DNA of 64,000 nt, from assembly GCF_000720255.1 (NCBI RefSeq), contig NZ_JOJE01000002.1, positions 237,318-301,317 on the forward strand. Reading direction: 5' to 3'. The DNA comes from Streptomyces griseus subsp. griseus. Its GTDB lineage: Bacteria > Actinomycetota > Actinomycetes > Streptomycetales > Streptomycetaceae. Of this stretch, positions 51,716 to 60,046 are shown piece after piece. The notes beneath the pieces are model-generated. The model saw only the letters and a list, made by a program, of their open reading frames with translations. It was not told the DNA's origin and searched no databases. A program made the translations under genes and the position numbers. Each line of letters opens with the position of its first letter. The first letter of the stretch is position 1.

Positions 51716-52209
51716 CAGTCCGTACGGACCACGAGTGCCGTCGCGACGGCCATCAGGCCCTCCCCGCGGCCGGGGAATCCGAGGCCGTCGGTGGTGGCGC
51801 CGGACACCGAGACGGGGGCGCCCGCGGCCTCGGAGAGGATCTTCTGGGCCTCGTCGCGGCGCTTGCCGATCTTGGGGCGGGGCCCGACGACCTGGACGGC
51901 GATGTTGCCGATGCGGAAGCCCGCCTCGCGGACGATACGGGCGGCCTCCGTGAGCAGGGTGACGCCGGAGGCGCCGGACCATTCGGGCCGTCCGGTGCCG
52001 AAGTGCTGCCCCAGGTCGCCGAGTCCGGCCGCCGAGAACAGCGCGTTGCAGGCGGCGTGGGCGACGACGTCGGCGTCGGAGTGTCCGGCCAGGCCGGGCC
52101 CCTCGCCCTCCCACTTCAGTCCCGCGCACCACAGTTCGCGGCCGTTCTCGAAGGCGTGGATGTCGGTGCCGATGCCCACCTGGGGCAGCGGGGGAAGCTC
52201 AGAAGCCAT
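51715..52209 (-). CDS. ispF: 2-C-methyl-D-erythritol 2,4-cyclodiphosphate synthase
   Basis: 164-residue MEP-pathway enzyme forming the cyclic diphosphate on the way to isopentenyl diphosphate. Metal site [10 protein letters not shown] (D and H near 13-15), [16 protein letters not shown] and [14 protein letters not shown] are clear. ATG 52209 overlaps the ispD stop by 11 bp, so the two pathway steps are translated together. Complete. Confidence 0.95.
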   Translation of the reverse strand: MASELPPLPQVGIGTDIHAFENGRELWCAGLKWEGEGPGLAGHSDADVVAHAACNALFSAAGLGDLGQHFGTGRPEWSGASGVTLLTEAARIVREAGFRIGNIAVQVVGPRPKIGKRRDEAQKILSEAAGAPVSVSGATTDGLGFPGRGEGLMAVATALVVRTD

Positions 52210-53026
52210 CGGTGAGCCTCCTGCGGGTGAGGACGGCCTCGGCGAGCACGAGGTCCAGGGGGCGGGTCACCTTGAAGGCCTCCTCGTGGCCGGGTACGAC
52301 CATGCCCCGCAGCCCCAGCTGTTCGACCATGCTCGCGTCGTCGGTGACGTTGTCGGTGACCGTCCCGTGGGCGTGGACCAGCGTGGCGCGGTCGAAGCCC
52401 TGAGGTGTCTGCACGGCGCGCAGCCGGGCACGCTCGGGCGTGGCGACGACCGGTTCGGGGTCGCCCGCGACGGTCGCGGGCTCGACCTCCTTGACCGTGT
52501 CGGCCAGGGGCAGCGCGGGGACGACGGCCTGGGCGCCGTCGCGTACGGCCTCGATCACGGTGTCCACGGTGTCGACGGGGACGAGCGGGCGGGCCGCGTC
52601 GTGGACGAGGACGATGTCGTAGTCGGCCGGCAGCGCGTCCAGGCCGAACTTGACGGACTCCTGGCGGGTTTCGCCACCGGGGACGACCAGGAAGTCGGTG
52701 CGTTCGGGCAAGGCGTGCGCGTCGAGCAGGCTCCGGACTTCGGCGGCGCCGTCGGGCGGGGCCACGACGACCACGAGGGAGACGGCCCGGGATGCGGCCA
52801 TCGCGCGGACCGCGTGCACCAGCATGGGTGTGCCGTTCAGCGCGCGAAGCGCTTTGGGGGCACCCGGGCCGAGCCGCACGCCCCGACCTGCGGCGGGAAT
52901 CACGGCCGCGGTGCGGGCGGCCGTACGAGGTGTCGTACGGCCTGCGCCGCCGGTGCTCGTCGCGGCCGCCTGGCCGGTGCTCGTCGCGGCTGCTTGCGCG
53001 GGCGAGGGTCGCGAATCGTCAGACAT
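52199..53026 (-). CDS. ispD: 2-C-methyl-D-erythritol 4-phosphate cytidylyltransferase
   Basis: 275-residue MEP-pathway cytidylyltransferase. After a ~38-residue Ala/Thr/Ser/Gly-rich N-terminal extension the core starts [21 protein letters not shown] with the CTP loop; VHDAARPLV and TPQGFD are the usual conserved stretches. The extension contains two tandem copies of QAAATSTG made by a 24-bp DNA repeat; it is not part of the enzyme core. The start codon ATG 53026 ([10 protein letters not shown]) has a modest ribosome site. Next downstream genes are ispF, cysS, rlmB on the same strand; carD lies 303 bp upstream. Confidence 0.93.
   Translation of the reverse strand: MSDDSRPSPAQAAATSTGQAAATSTGGAGRTTPRTAARTAAVIPAAGRGVRLGPGAPKALRALNGTPMLVHAVRAMAASRAVSLVVVVAPPDGAAEVRSLLDAHALPERTDFLVVPGGETRQESVKFGLDALPADYDIVLVHDAARPLVPVDTVDTVIEAVRDGAQAVVPALPLADTVKEVEPATVAGDPEPVVATPERARLRAVQTPQGFDRATLVHAHGTVTDNVTDDASMVEQLGLRGMVVPGHEEAFKVTRPLDLVLAEAVLTRRRLTDGF
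52949..52996. repeat. 24-bp in-frame tandem repeat in ispD
   Basis: Two units, 52949-52972 and 52973-52996, differing at two bases, each coding for eight residues of the dispensable N-terminal extension. Confidence 0.85.
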
Positions 53027-53329
53027 CGGTTCCTGTCAGGTTTGTGTGCTCGGCCTAGTTGGGTATGGCCTGGGCGTACCCCGTGCTCGCAAGGCTCGGG
53101 GCAGTGCTGGGCGCGACGTTTCGACCGGACCCTTCCGTGACATCGGTCGAGTCGGCCGCCCGGGCCCGGAACGCCAAGTATCGGGGACTTCACCTCGGCG
53201 TACGGCATCTGAGCGCGAACATGCCGCAGCGCCCGGCGACAGCAATTGCGTCATCGGGCACCGCGGCATTTCGATGTGCTGAGAATGCTCGTCCTGAGAA
53301 TGCTCAGCTGAGGCTGGCTTGCGCCGGCG
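53027..53329. other. 303-bp gap between ispD and carD
   Basis: No gene seen. Near the carD end two direct copies of CTGAGAATGCTC (53279-53290 and 53294-53305) with outer inverted ends GCTGAG/CTCAGC (53278-53308) probably form the carD terminator. The rest carries the ispD leader; no clear motif. Confidence 0.5.
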
Positions 53330-53812
53330 TCAGGACGCGAGGACCTCGTCGAGCAGCGCCTCGGCCTTGTCCTCGTTGGTGTTCTCCGCGAGGGCGAGCT
53401 CGCTCACCAGGATCTGGCGGGCCTTGGCGAGCATGCGCTTCTCACCCGCGGACAGTCCGCGCTCGCGCTCACGACGCCACAGGTCACGCACGACTTCCGC
53501 GACCTTGATGACATCGCCGGAGGCGAGCTTCTCGAGATTTGCCTTGTAGCGACGGGACCAGTTCGTGGGCTCCTCGGCGTACGGCGCGCGCAGCACCTCG
53601 AAGACCCGGTCCAGCCCGTCCTGACCGACCACATCACGCACGCCGACGAACTCCGCATTGTCCGCTGGCACACGCACTGTCAGGTCACCCTGGGCGACCT
53701 TCAGCACCAAGTAGGTCTTGTCCACGCCTTTGATCTGGCGAGTTTCGATAGCCTCGATCAGCGCGGCCCCGTGATGGGGATAGACCACGGTGTCGCCAAC
53801 CTTGAACGTCAT
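53330..53812 (-). CDS. carD: CarD/CdnL-type RNA polymerase-binding regulator
   Basis: 160-residue essential-type regulator that stabilises the open promoter complex, especially at rRNA promoters. N-terminal RNA polymerase interaction domain ([23 protein letters not shown]) and C-terminal helical DNA-binding domain ([24 protein letters not shown], then [20 protein letters not shown]) with the conserved Trp that wedges the upstream bubble edge. Complete length. ATG 53812 follows AAGGGG. Promoter candidate at 53841-53869. It is adjacent to the ispD-ispF unit as in many actinobacteria. Confidence 0.95.
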   Translation of the reverse strand: MTFKVGDTVVYPHHGAALIEAIETRQIKGVDKTYLVLKVAQGDLTVRVPADNAEFVGVRDVVGQDGLDRVFEVLRAPYAEEPTNWSRRYKANLEKLASGDVIKVAEVVRDLWRRERERGLSAGEKRMLAKARQILVSELALAENTNEDKAEALLDEVLAS

Positions 53813-53840
53813 GTGACAGGTACCCCTTCCGTGGCTATCC

Positions 53841-53869
53841 AGAGTAACACGGATACGGCGTCTACTGAA
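53841..53869 (-). promoter_or_regulatory. Predicted carD promoter
   Basis: Minus strand TTCAGT (53864-53869), 17-bp spacer, TACTCT (53841-53846), giving a ~22-base leader before ATG 53812. Confidence 0.5.
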
Positions 53870-54109
53870 TGGCGTTTTCGCAGGTCAGGGCATATCTCGG
53901 GGCTTGACAACAGCAACATGGACGTGCTGCGCACGGTGATCGGAACCAGGTATTCGCAGGTGGGAGGTGCTGTCCGCCGGAGGTGAAACGCGTACGTTAC
54001 ACGCATCCAGGAGCCCCTCCAGGCGGCCGAACATCCCCAAATGTCCGGTTCCAAGTGCTCGACTTCCGCTACTCCGTTCGGTGCGCGGAGTGGGATACGA
54101 GACGTAATC

Positions 54110-54170
54110 AAGAATTGATCACGATGAGCGATCGATGATGCAGTCGGGGAGCAGCCGGTGATCAATTCTT
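54110..54170. repeat. Perfect 13-bp AT-rich inverted repeat, 35-base loop
   Basis: AAGAATTGATCAC (54110-54122) and GTGATCAATTCTT (54158-54170) are exact inverses. Their composition contrasts with the GC-rich genome. Lies in the ~600-bp gap between carD and the lipoprotein gene; nature unknown. Confidence 0.9.
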
Positions 54171-54252
54171 CAGATCGCGCATTCCTTCACGGAAGATTTG
54201 CGAACCGGGTCTTGGACAGGATCTCTGAGAATGTCGGCTGTCCGAGTGATCA

Positions 54253-54272
54253 AAGTGACTGGAGGGTCACTT
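54253..54272. promoter_or_regulatory. BldD-like palindrome upstream of the lipoprotein gene
   Basis: AAGTGAC-TGGAGG-GTCACTT, perfect 7-bp arms, matching the BldD pattern AGTGA ... TCACT. 137 bp before the GTG start at 54410. Confidence 0.45.
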
Positions 54273-54409
54273 GTGGCCTGTGACGCGGCCGAGGGGAGGG
54301 TCGGGTGCGGCGGCTGGAGGGCGGCTCGGTAACCTAAGTGGCGCTGACTGACCCTTAGGGCGGCCTCACAAGATGAAGCCGCCCGTGCGTTCAAGGAGTT
54401 GCCGCCGCC

Positions 54410-55096
54410 GTGAGCAGCAGCCTTCGACGCGGCGCCCTCGCCGCCTCCGCCATCGCGTTCTCGATCGCCTCGCTCGCCGCCTGCGGCGCCGGCAACAACC
54501 CCCAGACGCTGGAGATCAAGCCGGACAACGCGGCCACGAGCGTCGGCGACATCAAGATCCAGAACGCCGTCGTGATCACCCAGCCCACCCAGGAGGCGAC
54601 CGGCCCCGTCGCGATCTCCGCGACCGTGTTCAACAGCGGCAGCACCGCGCAGACGCTGGACTCCATCACCGTGGAGGGCGCCGCCAAGCCCGTCGACATC
54701 AAGCCCGCCAAGGGCAACGGCAAGCTCAGCATCCCGGCCGGCGGCTCGGTCGTCATCGGCGGGAAGAACAACGCCGCCGCGGTGCTGTCCAGCAGCAGCG
54801 AGGCCATCCAGGACGGCAACGCCCAGAAGGTCACCTTCACCTTCAGCAAGACCGGTGACGTGAGCCTGCGCGCCTTCGTCGTGCCCTCCGACAGCTACTT
54901 CTCCGGCTGGGGCCCGACCGAGGTCCCGAGCGCCCCGGGCACCTCCCCGACCCCCTCGGGCCCGGCCGGCGGCGCCTCCGGCTCGCCGTCCTCCAGCGGC
55001 TCCCCCGCCGCGAGCGGCTCGCCGTCGTCGAGCGGCTCCCCGGCCGGCTCGAAGTCCCCGAACGCGTCGGCGTCGGAGTCGGCGGCGGGTCACTGA
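54410..55096 (+). CDS. Conserved lipoprotein (DUF461/PCuAC-like fold)
   Basis: 228 residues. Signal peptide with lipobox LAAC (Cys near residue 25, SLAACGAG), then an immunoglobulin-like beta domain (~35-165: IKIQNAVVITQPTQEATGPVAISATVFNSG, VVIGGKNNAA), then a Ser/Gly/Pro/Ala low-complexity tail of ~60 residues. Streptomyces homologues are often labelled DUF461, related to copper-chaperone-like PCuAC, but the Met/His copper ligands are not obvious here. GTG 54410 follows AAGGAG. Sits next to phoP but convergent, separated by a terminator. Function unknown. Confidence 0.8.
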   Translation: MSSSLRRGALAASAIAFSIASLAACGAGNNPQTLEIKPDNAATSVGDIKIQNAVVITQPTQEATGPVAISATVFNSGSTAQTLDSITVEGAAKPVDIKPAKGNGKLSIPAGGSVVIGGKNNAAAVLSSSSEAIQDGNAQKVTFTFSKTGDVSLRAFVVPSDSYFSGWGPTEVPSAPGTSPTPSGPAGGASGSPSSSGSPAASGSPSSSGSPAGSKSPNASASESAAGH

Positions 55097-55116
55097 CCGG
55101 CCGCACACACGCGAAA

Positions 55117-55144
55117 GGGCGGGACCTCCTCGGAGGCCCCGCCC
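55117..55144. terminator. Bidirectional terminator between lipoprotein gene and phoP
   Basis: GGGCGGGACCTCC (55117-55129) and GGAGGCCCCGCCC (55132-55144), 13-bp stem with one G-U or mismatch. Confidence 0.78.
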
Positions 55145-55183
55145 TCACTCGTCCCGCGGACACGGTCCGCGTGGAGGCGCGGC

Positions 55184-55864
55184 CTACGGCTCGAACTTGT
55201 AGCCCAGGCCGCGGACCGTCACCAGGTACCGCGGCGCACCCGGGTCGGGCTCGATCTTCGCGCGCAGACGCTTGACGTGGACGTCGAGGGTCTTGGTGTC
55301 GCCCACGTAGTCGGCGCCCCAGACCCGGTCGATGAGCTGCATACGGGTCAGGACGCGGCCGGCGTTGCGCAGCAGCATCTCCAGGAGGTCGAACTCCTTC
55401 AGGGGCAGGTCGACCTTGGAGCCGGAGACGGTCACCACATGTCTGTCGACGTCCATGCGGACCGGGCCCGCCTCCAGGGCGGCCGGGGTGACCTCCTCGG
55501 GCTCGCCGCGGCGGCGCAGCACGGCGCGGATACGGGCGACCAGCTCCCGCGAGGAGAAGGGCTTGGTGACGTAGTCGTCGGCCCCTATCTCCAGGCCGAC
55601 GACCTTGTCGATCTCACTGTCCTTGGCGGTCACCATGATCACCGGGACGTTGGAGCGGCCGCGCAGCTGGCGGCACACCTCCGTACCGGGCAGCCCCGGC
55701 AGCATCAGGTCGAGGAGGACGAGGTCGGCGCCGTTGCGCTCGAACTCGTCGAGTCCGTCGGGGCCCGTGGTCGCGACGGCGACCTCGAAGCCCTCCTTGC
55801 GGAGCATGTAGGACAGGGCGTCGGAGAAGGACTCCTCGTCCTCGACGACGAGCACACGGGTCAC
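55184..55864 (-). CDS. phoP: Phosphate response regulator PhoP
   Basis: 226-residue OmpR/PhoB-family response regulator, master of phosphate starvation response and of links to secondary metabolism. Receiver domain: acidic pocket E8/D9, phosphoacceptor D52, T79 and K101 are in place. C-terminal winged helix ~130-226 with recognition-helix region RNAGRVLTRMQLIDRVW and DVHVKRLRAKIEP. GTG 55864 is preceded by GGAGG and overlaps the phoR stop by four bases. Full-length, standard. Binds direct GTTCACC repeats as seen at 57329-57361. Confidence 0.97.
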   Translation of the reverse strand: MTRVLVVEDEESFSDALSYMLRKEGFEVAVATTGPDGLDEFERNGADLVLLDLMLPGLPGTEVCRQLRGRSNVPVIMVTAKDSEIDKVVGLEIGADDYVTKPFSSRELVARIRAVLRRRGEPEEVTPAALEAGPVRMDVDRHVVTVSGSKVDLPLKEFDLLEMLLRNAGRVLTRMQLIDRVWGADYVGDTKTLDVHVKRLRAKIEPDPGAPRYLVTVRGLGYKFEP

Positions 55865-57255
55865 GGAAGGACCTCCGGGGCGGAAAGCGTTTCGTACGCG
55901 GTTGAGTCGGGGGGTGTGTCGTGGGAGCCGTGGGGCCGGGTGCGGGGCGCCGCGGCGGACCGCTCGGCCCCGGTGACCCCGAAGTCCCCGGTGTCCTCGT
56001 CGTAGTCGTCGAGGCCGGGATCCTGCTGGGCGCGGTCGCGGGCGGCGCCCGCCTCCGGTACCCGCAGGGTGAACGTGGAGCCCTGTCCCTCGGAGCTCCA
56101 CACCGTGACCTCCCCGCCGTGCGAGGCGGCCACGTGCTTGACGATCGCCAGCCCGAGGCCCGTACCACCGGTGGCACGGGAGCGGGCCGGGTCGACGCGG
56201 TAGAAGCGCTCGAAGATGCGCTCCTTGTCCTTGTCGGAGATGCCGATGCCCTGGTCGGTGACGGCGATCTCGATCAGGTCGCCGCCGGGTGTGGGCACCC
56301 TGCGGGCGGCTATGCCGACACGGGTGCGGGCGGGCGAGTAGTTGACGGCGTTCTCGACGAGGTTGCCGAGGGCGGCGGCCAGCTGGCCCCGGTGACCCCA
56401 TACCCGCAGCTCGGTGGCGCCGGCCGGGACGCCGTCGGCGGCCTCGGCTCCGGCCGGGGGCGCGGCGGAGGCGGGACCTCCGACCGAGGCGGCCATGGTG
56501 ATCTGCTTGGTGCCCGCCGCGTGCCGGCAGCGGTCGATGGCCTCGGCGACCAGTTCGTCCACGCGCACGGGCTCGGCGTCCTCGAGCGGGTCGTCGTTCT
56601 GCACCCGGGAGAGGTCGATGAGCTCCTGCACGAGGCTGGTCAGCCGGGTCGCCTCGATCTGCATGCGTCCGGCGAAACGCTGCACGGCCTCCGGGTCGTC
56701 GGAGGCGTCCATGACGGCCTCGGACAGGAGGGAGAGCGCGCCTACGGGCGTCTTCAGTTCGTGGCTGACGTTGGCGACGAAGTCGCGGCGCACCGCCTCG
56801 ATGCGCCGGGCCTCGGTGAGGTCCTCGACGAGCAGGAGGACCAGCCGGGAGCCGAGCGGCGCCACACGGGCGGAGACGGCGAGGGCCTCGCCGCGGCCGG
56901 TGCCGCGCCGCGCCAGGTCCAGCTCGACCTGGCGTATCTCACCGTCGCGCCGGGTGTCGCGGGCCATCTGGAGCATCGGCTCGACGGAGAGCTTGCCGCC
57001 GCGCACCAGCCCGAGGGCGTACGCGGCGGAGCTGGCCTTGACGACGGCGTCGGCCTCGTCCAGGACGACGGCCGAGGAGCGGAGCACGGACAGAACGGTG
57101 TCCACACCCGGCGGCAGTACGGGATCGGTGTGCAGGGAGGTACGCGTGGGACGAGCCTGTTCCCGCTCGCTGAAGCGGAACGCCAGCATGGCGATCACAC
57201 CGGTGAGCACCCCGGCGATCGCTGCCGCTGCGGCGACCGCCGCGTTCACGTCCAT
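55861..57255 (-). CDS. phoR: Phosphate sensor histidine kinase PhoR
   Basis: 464-residue kinase. One N-terminal membrane helix (~4-26), a PAS-like region ~50-145, HisKA with phosphoacceptor H165 in FVANVSHELKTP, and the ATPase domain with N box NLVENAVNYSP, G1 DQGIGISDKDKERIFERFYRVD and G2 GTGLGLAIVKH. A ~28-residue Ala/Gly/Pro-rich insert interrupts the ATPase region near 275-300 (ASVGGPASAAPPAGAEAADG), typical of actinobacterial forms. Single membrane segment, so it probably senses through the Pst/PhoU complex. Coupled to phoP. Divergent from phoU across the PHO box. Confidence 0.96.
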   Translation of the reverse strand: MDVNAAVAAAAAIAGVLTGVIAMLAFRFSEREQARPTRTSLHTDPVLPPGVDTVLSVLRSSAVVLDEADAVVKASSAAYALGLVRGGKLSVEPMLQMARDTRRDGEIRQVELDLARRGTGRGEALAVSARVAPLGSRLVLLLVEDLTEARRIEAVRRDFVANVSHELKTPVGALSLLSEAVMDASDDPEAVQRFAGRMQIEATRLTSLVQELIDLSRVQNDDPLEDAEPVRVDELVAEAIDRCRHAAGTKQITMAASVGGPASAAPPAGAEAADGVPAGATELRVWGHRGQLAAALGNLVENAVNYSPARTRVGIAARRVPTPGGDLIEIAVTDQGIGISDKDKERIFERFYRVDPARSRATGGTGLGLAIVKHVAASHGGEVTVWSSEGQGSTFTLRVPEAGAARDRAQQDPGLDDYDEDTGDFGVTGAERSAAAPRTRPHGSHDTPPDSTAYETLSAPEVLP

Positions 57256-57328
57256 GCCCCCAGGTTAGGCATGGCATGCGGCCCGGCCACAGCCATCCGC
57301 GTGCGAGCTCGAACACTCGTCGCCCAGA

Positions 57329-57361
57329 GTTCACCTTGGAGCCAGTGATGGTTCATTTGGG
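57329..57361. promoter_or_regulatory. PHO box, three 11-bp direct repeat units
   Basis: GTTCACCTTGG (57329-57339), AGCCAGTGATG (57340-57350) and GTTCATTTGGG (57351-57361) match the 11-bp direct-repeat unit of PhoP operators in Streptomyces. It lies between phoRP and phoU and probably controls both. Confidence 0.86.
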
Positions 57362-57478
57362 GTGGCGGAAACAGACGCGTAGGGGCCGGAACGTGGGAGC
57401 GTGGGGTTCGCACCGCCGGTCAACGCCGGAGCCCCGGCCCCCGGAACCCCCGAAGAACACGCACGAGAGGGAACCCTG

Positions 57479-58180
57479 ATGCGGGACGCGTACCACGAGG
57501 AACTGGATTCGATCGGCGACGGTCTGGTGGAGATGGCCCGGCTGGTCGGGTCGGCCATCGGACGCGCCACGACGGCCATCCTCGACTCGGACCTCAAGCT
57601 GGCCGAGACAGTGATCGAGGGCGACAAGAAGGTCGACGACCTCCAGCACGACCTGGAGGCCCGGGCCATAGCGCTGCTGGCCCGGCAGCAGCCGGTGGCG
57701 ACGGACCTGCGCATCGTCGTCACCTCGCTGCGCATGTCGGCGGACCTCGAGCGTTCGGGCGACCTGGCCCAGCACGTGGCGAAGCTGGCACGGCTGCGTT
57801 ACCCCGAGCGTGCGATCCCCCACGACCTGCACGCGACCATCCTGGAGATGGGCCAGCTCGCGCAGCGCCTGATGGCGAAGGCGGCCGAGGTCATCATCAC
57901 CAAGGACGTCGACCTGGCGCTCCAGCTGGAGACGGACGACGACGCGATGGACCTGCTGCACCGCACCCTCTTCCAGCACCTGATGGACGACCGCTGGAAG
58001 CACGGCATCGAGACGGCCGTCGACGTGACGCTGCTCGGCCGCTACTACGAGCGGTTCGCCGACCACGCGGTGGCGGTCGCGAAGCGTGTGGTGTTCCTGG
58101 TGACGGGCGAGCACGCGGACGAGCTGCAGACGGACGTGCAGCCGGAGATCCAGCCCGTGGCGGGGGCGGAGGGGGCGTAG
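57479..58180 (+). CDS. phoU: Phosphate-signalling regulator PhoU
   Basis: 233-residue two-repeat helical protein that modulates PhoR and the Pst transporter. Starts MRDAYHEELDSIGDGLVEMARL; both PhoU repeats contain the metal-binding acidic E/DxxxD motifs (ETVIEGDKKVDDLQHDLEARA and LETDDDAMDLLHRTLF). GAGAGGGAA precedes ATG 57479. Divergent from phoR-phoP, sharing the PHO box, as in S. coelicolor (SCO4228-SCO4230). The C-terminal tail of ~15 residues is acidic and variable. Complete. Confidence 0.96.
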   Translation: MRDAYHEELDSIGDGLVEMARLVGSAIGRATTAILDSDLKLAETVIEGDKKVDDLQHDLEARAIALLARQQPVATDLRIVVTSLRMSADLERSGDLAQHVAKLARLRYPERAIPHDLHATILEMGQLAQRLMAKAAEVIITKDVDLALQLETDDDAMDLLHRTLFQHLMDDRWKHGIETAVDVTLLGRYYERFADHAVAVAKRVVFLVTGEHADELQTDVQPEIQPVAGAEGA

Positions 58181-58339
58181 GCGCTCGGTCCGGGGGTGAA
58201 GTGCGTTGGCGAGTCGCCTGTTCGGGGCGCGCGAGAGCCTCAGTGCGCCGTTGATGCGCCCAGTGCGGCGGGCATCCAATGGACACAGGCACCAGCCTCG
58301 GGGGCGGCCTCGGGGGTGCCGTCAGTCGAGGAGGGACCC

Positions 58340-58495
58340 ATGGCCGAATCCCCCAACAGCACGCCCGACCCCGCACAGGACCGCCGGACCGAGCAGCCGT
58401 CCGAGGTCAGGGGACTGCCCCTGATCGCCGCGTGCGGCTGCGGCTCGGGCTGCGGATGCGGGTGCCAGTCGGGCAACCCGTGTCAGTGCGGGTGA
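58340..58495 (+). CDS. Cys-rich metallothionein-like mini-protein (51 aa)
   Basis: 51 residues starting MAESPNSTPDPAQDRRTEQPSEVRGLPL; the last twenty residues, CGCGSGCGCGCQSGNPCQCG, contain seven cysteines in CxC and CxxxC pairs. This suggests a metal-binding tail (Zn, Cu or Ni) or an iron-sulfur/thiol store. GAGGAGGGA directly precedes ATG 58340. A terminator follows at 58534-58563. It lies between phoU and a nickel-binding-like protein gene; a shared metal-related role is inference. Too short to recognise a named family. Confidence 0.78.
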   Translation: MAESPNSTPDPAQDRRTEQPSEVRGLPLIAACGCGSGCGCGCQSGNPCQCG

Positions 58496-58533
58496 GGTCC
58501 TGGCGGACAGCTCCCGCAGACGTACGAGGATCA

Positions 58534-58563
58534 GGGCCCCGGCGCGGAAACGCGCCGGGGCCC
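58534..58563 (+). terminator. Terminator after the Cys-rich gene
   Basis: GGGCCCCGGCGCG (58534-58546) and CGCGCCGGGGCCC (58551-58563), perfect 13-bp stem with GAAA loop followed by TTCCTGTC. Confidence 0.85.
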
Positions 58564-58658
58564 TTCCTGTCGCACCGCCGATGCCACGCGCGCAGGATGG
58601 AGTGAAGGACCAGGAACACAGGACAGGTGAGCGCATCGGCGGAAGGAGGTGCGACGTC

Positions 58659-58907
58659 ATGCCGAAGTACATGGACGTCCACCACGGGATGAACGGCATC
58701 ACGGCCGATCAGCTGCGCGAGGCCCACGAGGCCGACCTCGCCATAGAAGGGGAGGAGAACGTGCACTTCGAGGGGGCCTGGGCGGACCCCGACGCCGGAA
58801 TCGTCTACTGCCTGTCCGACGCCCCCTCGCCCGACGCGGTCCAGCGCATCCACGAGCGCACGGGTCACCGGGCGGACGAGGTGCATCCGGTACCGCTGTC
58901 GGTGTGA
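58659..58907 (+). CDS. DUF4242 protein, SCO4226-like nickel-binding
   Basis: 82-residue ferredoxin-like fold protein: MPKYMDVHHGMNGITADQLREAH, VHFEGAWADPDAGIVYCLSDAPSPDAV, then RIHERTGHRADEVHPV. It matches in length and sequence style the S. coelicolor SCO4226 protein, whose structure I recall as nickel-binding, with His residues from HH near the N-terminus as candidate ligands. GGAAGGAGGT is a near-perfect ribosome site before ATG 58659. Probably transcribed separately from the Cys-rich gene because of the terminator. Physiological role (nickel sensing or buffering) unproved. Confidence 0.85.
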   Translation: MPKYMDVHHGMNGITADQLREAHEADLAIEGEENVHFEGAWADPDAGIVYCLSDAPSPDAVQRIHERTGHRADEVHPVPLSV

Positions 58908-58935
58908 GGGGCCCCATTACCTTCTCGATCGCCCG

Positions 58936-59331
58936 CTACGGGCGGGCGTACGGCCGGGTCATGATCTCCATGTTGTGCCCGTCGGGGTCGTCGAAGTAGG
59001 CGCCACGGCCGCCGAAGAGGCGGTTGACGCGGCCGGGGTCGGTGTGGCCGGGGTCGGCGTAATAGGTGACCCCGAGCGTCTCCAGCCGCGCGATCATCGC
59101 GTCGAACTCCGCTTCGGGGACGAGGAACGCGTAGTGCTGCGCCTGGATCGGCTCGTTCCGCTTCTCGTAGTAGTCGAGCGTCACGCCGTTGCCGAGGTCC
59201 ACGGGCAGGAACGGCCCGAAAGGCGCGCCGACGGGCAGGCCGAGGATCGCCGCGATGAACTCGGCGGACAGGTGGCGGTCGCTCGCGTAGACGGCGGTGT
59301 GGTTCAACTGGACGGACTGAACTGCTGACAT
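58936..59331 (-). CDS. VOC (glyoxalase/dioxygenase-fold) protein
   Basis: 131-residue vicinal-oxygen-chelate protein with the paired beta-alpha-beta-beta-beta modules: MSAVQSVQLNHTAVYASDRHLSAEFIAAILGL and AYFDDPDGHNMEIMTRPY. Candidate metal ligands are H in QLNHTAV, H in QAQHYAFLV and E in HNMEIMT. Relatives include glyoxalases, extradiol dioxygenases and antibiotic-binding resistance proteins; substrate unclear. ATG 59331. Convergent with the DUF4242 gene. Confidence 0.88.
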   Translation of the reverse strand: MSAVQSVQLNHTAVYASDRHLSAEFIAAILGLPVGAPFGPFLPVDLGNGVTLDYYEKRNEPIQAQHYAFLVPEAEFDAMIARLETLGVTYYADPGHTDPGRVNRLFGGRGAYFDDPDGHNMEIMTRPYARP

Positions 59332-59557
59332 GGGGTTGTGGTGTCTCCGGGTCTGTGGGCTGGCGAGGGGATGCCGATGGCGTCGACGGGCTGAGTTCAG
59401 CTACGACGCGGAGAAGCCCGGCGGACCCCGCGCCCGCCCCGCGCTCACGCCAAGGCCGGGACCCTCACTCGCACTTGGCCTATCCAGGCCGACCCGGCAG
59501 TCACCTGACGGAGCGTAGTGACCTCCGCCCCCGCCGACAACACCGTACGGTCGGCTG

Positions 59558-60022
59558 ATGCAGTGGATTGCCCTTCTCAGCACGGTGGTTGGCGCTGTCA
59601 TCGCCCTGGGGTCCGCCATGCTGCTCGACCGGAAGCGCTGGCAGCGGGAACGTCTGGACCGGGAGATCCAGATGCGCCGCAGCCTGTACGGCGACTACTT
59701 GGCCTGCCTGTCCGAGGCTCGTCACACCTGCGGGAACGTCGCTCGGGACCCCGACATGGATCTCCCCACACGCCGCACGACCGCTCGCGAGGCGTTCGGA
59801 CCGTGCATCGGTCTGCGCTACCAGATGACGATCACGGCGCCGGCCCGTGTGGTGGAGGCGTCCGAGAAGGCCTTTCGGCGCCTGCGGGACCTGCGGGACA
59901 GGGTGATGGAGGGCGTTCTGGCCACTGAGCCCGTGTATGTGGAGGGGCGCCTCGGCTACGACACCGCGCTCGCCGAGCTACGGGCCGGCATGCGGGAGGA
60001 CCTGGCGGCCGGGTCGCTGTGA
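59558..60022 (+). CDS. N-terminally anchored hypothetical protein
   Basis: 154 residues. One membrane helix at ~4-23 (IALLSTVVGAVIALGSAMLL) followed by a charged helical, coiled-coil-like region (DRKRWQRERLDREIQMRRSLYGDYLACLSEARH) and an alpha-helical end. Similar anchored helical proteins of unknown function are widespread in Streptomyces. ATG 59558 lies six bases after TACGGT, consistent with a leaderless transcript. No enzymatic motif. Confidence 0.68.
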   Translation: MQWIALLSTVVGAVIALGSAMLLDRKRWQRERLDREIQMRRSLYGDYLACLSEARHTCGNVARDPDMDLPTRRTTAREAFGPCIGLRYQMTITAPARVVEASEKAFRRLRDLRDRVMEGVLATEPVYVEGRLGYDTALAELRAGMREDLAAGSL

Positions 60023-60046
60023 CGGTCCGGCGCGGACGGGGGCGCC

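Larger units (their letters stand above)
53870..54409. other. 540-bp gap between carD promoter and lipoprotein gene
   Basis: No convincing gene. Contains a TTGACA at 53904-53909 without an obvious -10, the inverted repeat at 54110-54170, and a BldD-like palindrome at 54253-54272. It is the largest unexplained stretch in the window. Confidence 0.55.

Noticed and set aside
49092..51953. 953-codon frame antisense to rlmB and cysS
   Set aside because: Covers two canonical enzymes; no family similarity.
53809..54165. 118-codon minus-strand frame through the carD promoter
   Set aside because: Would overlap the carD start and promoter, poor codon bias, no homology recognised.
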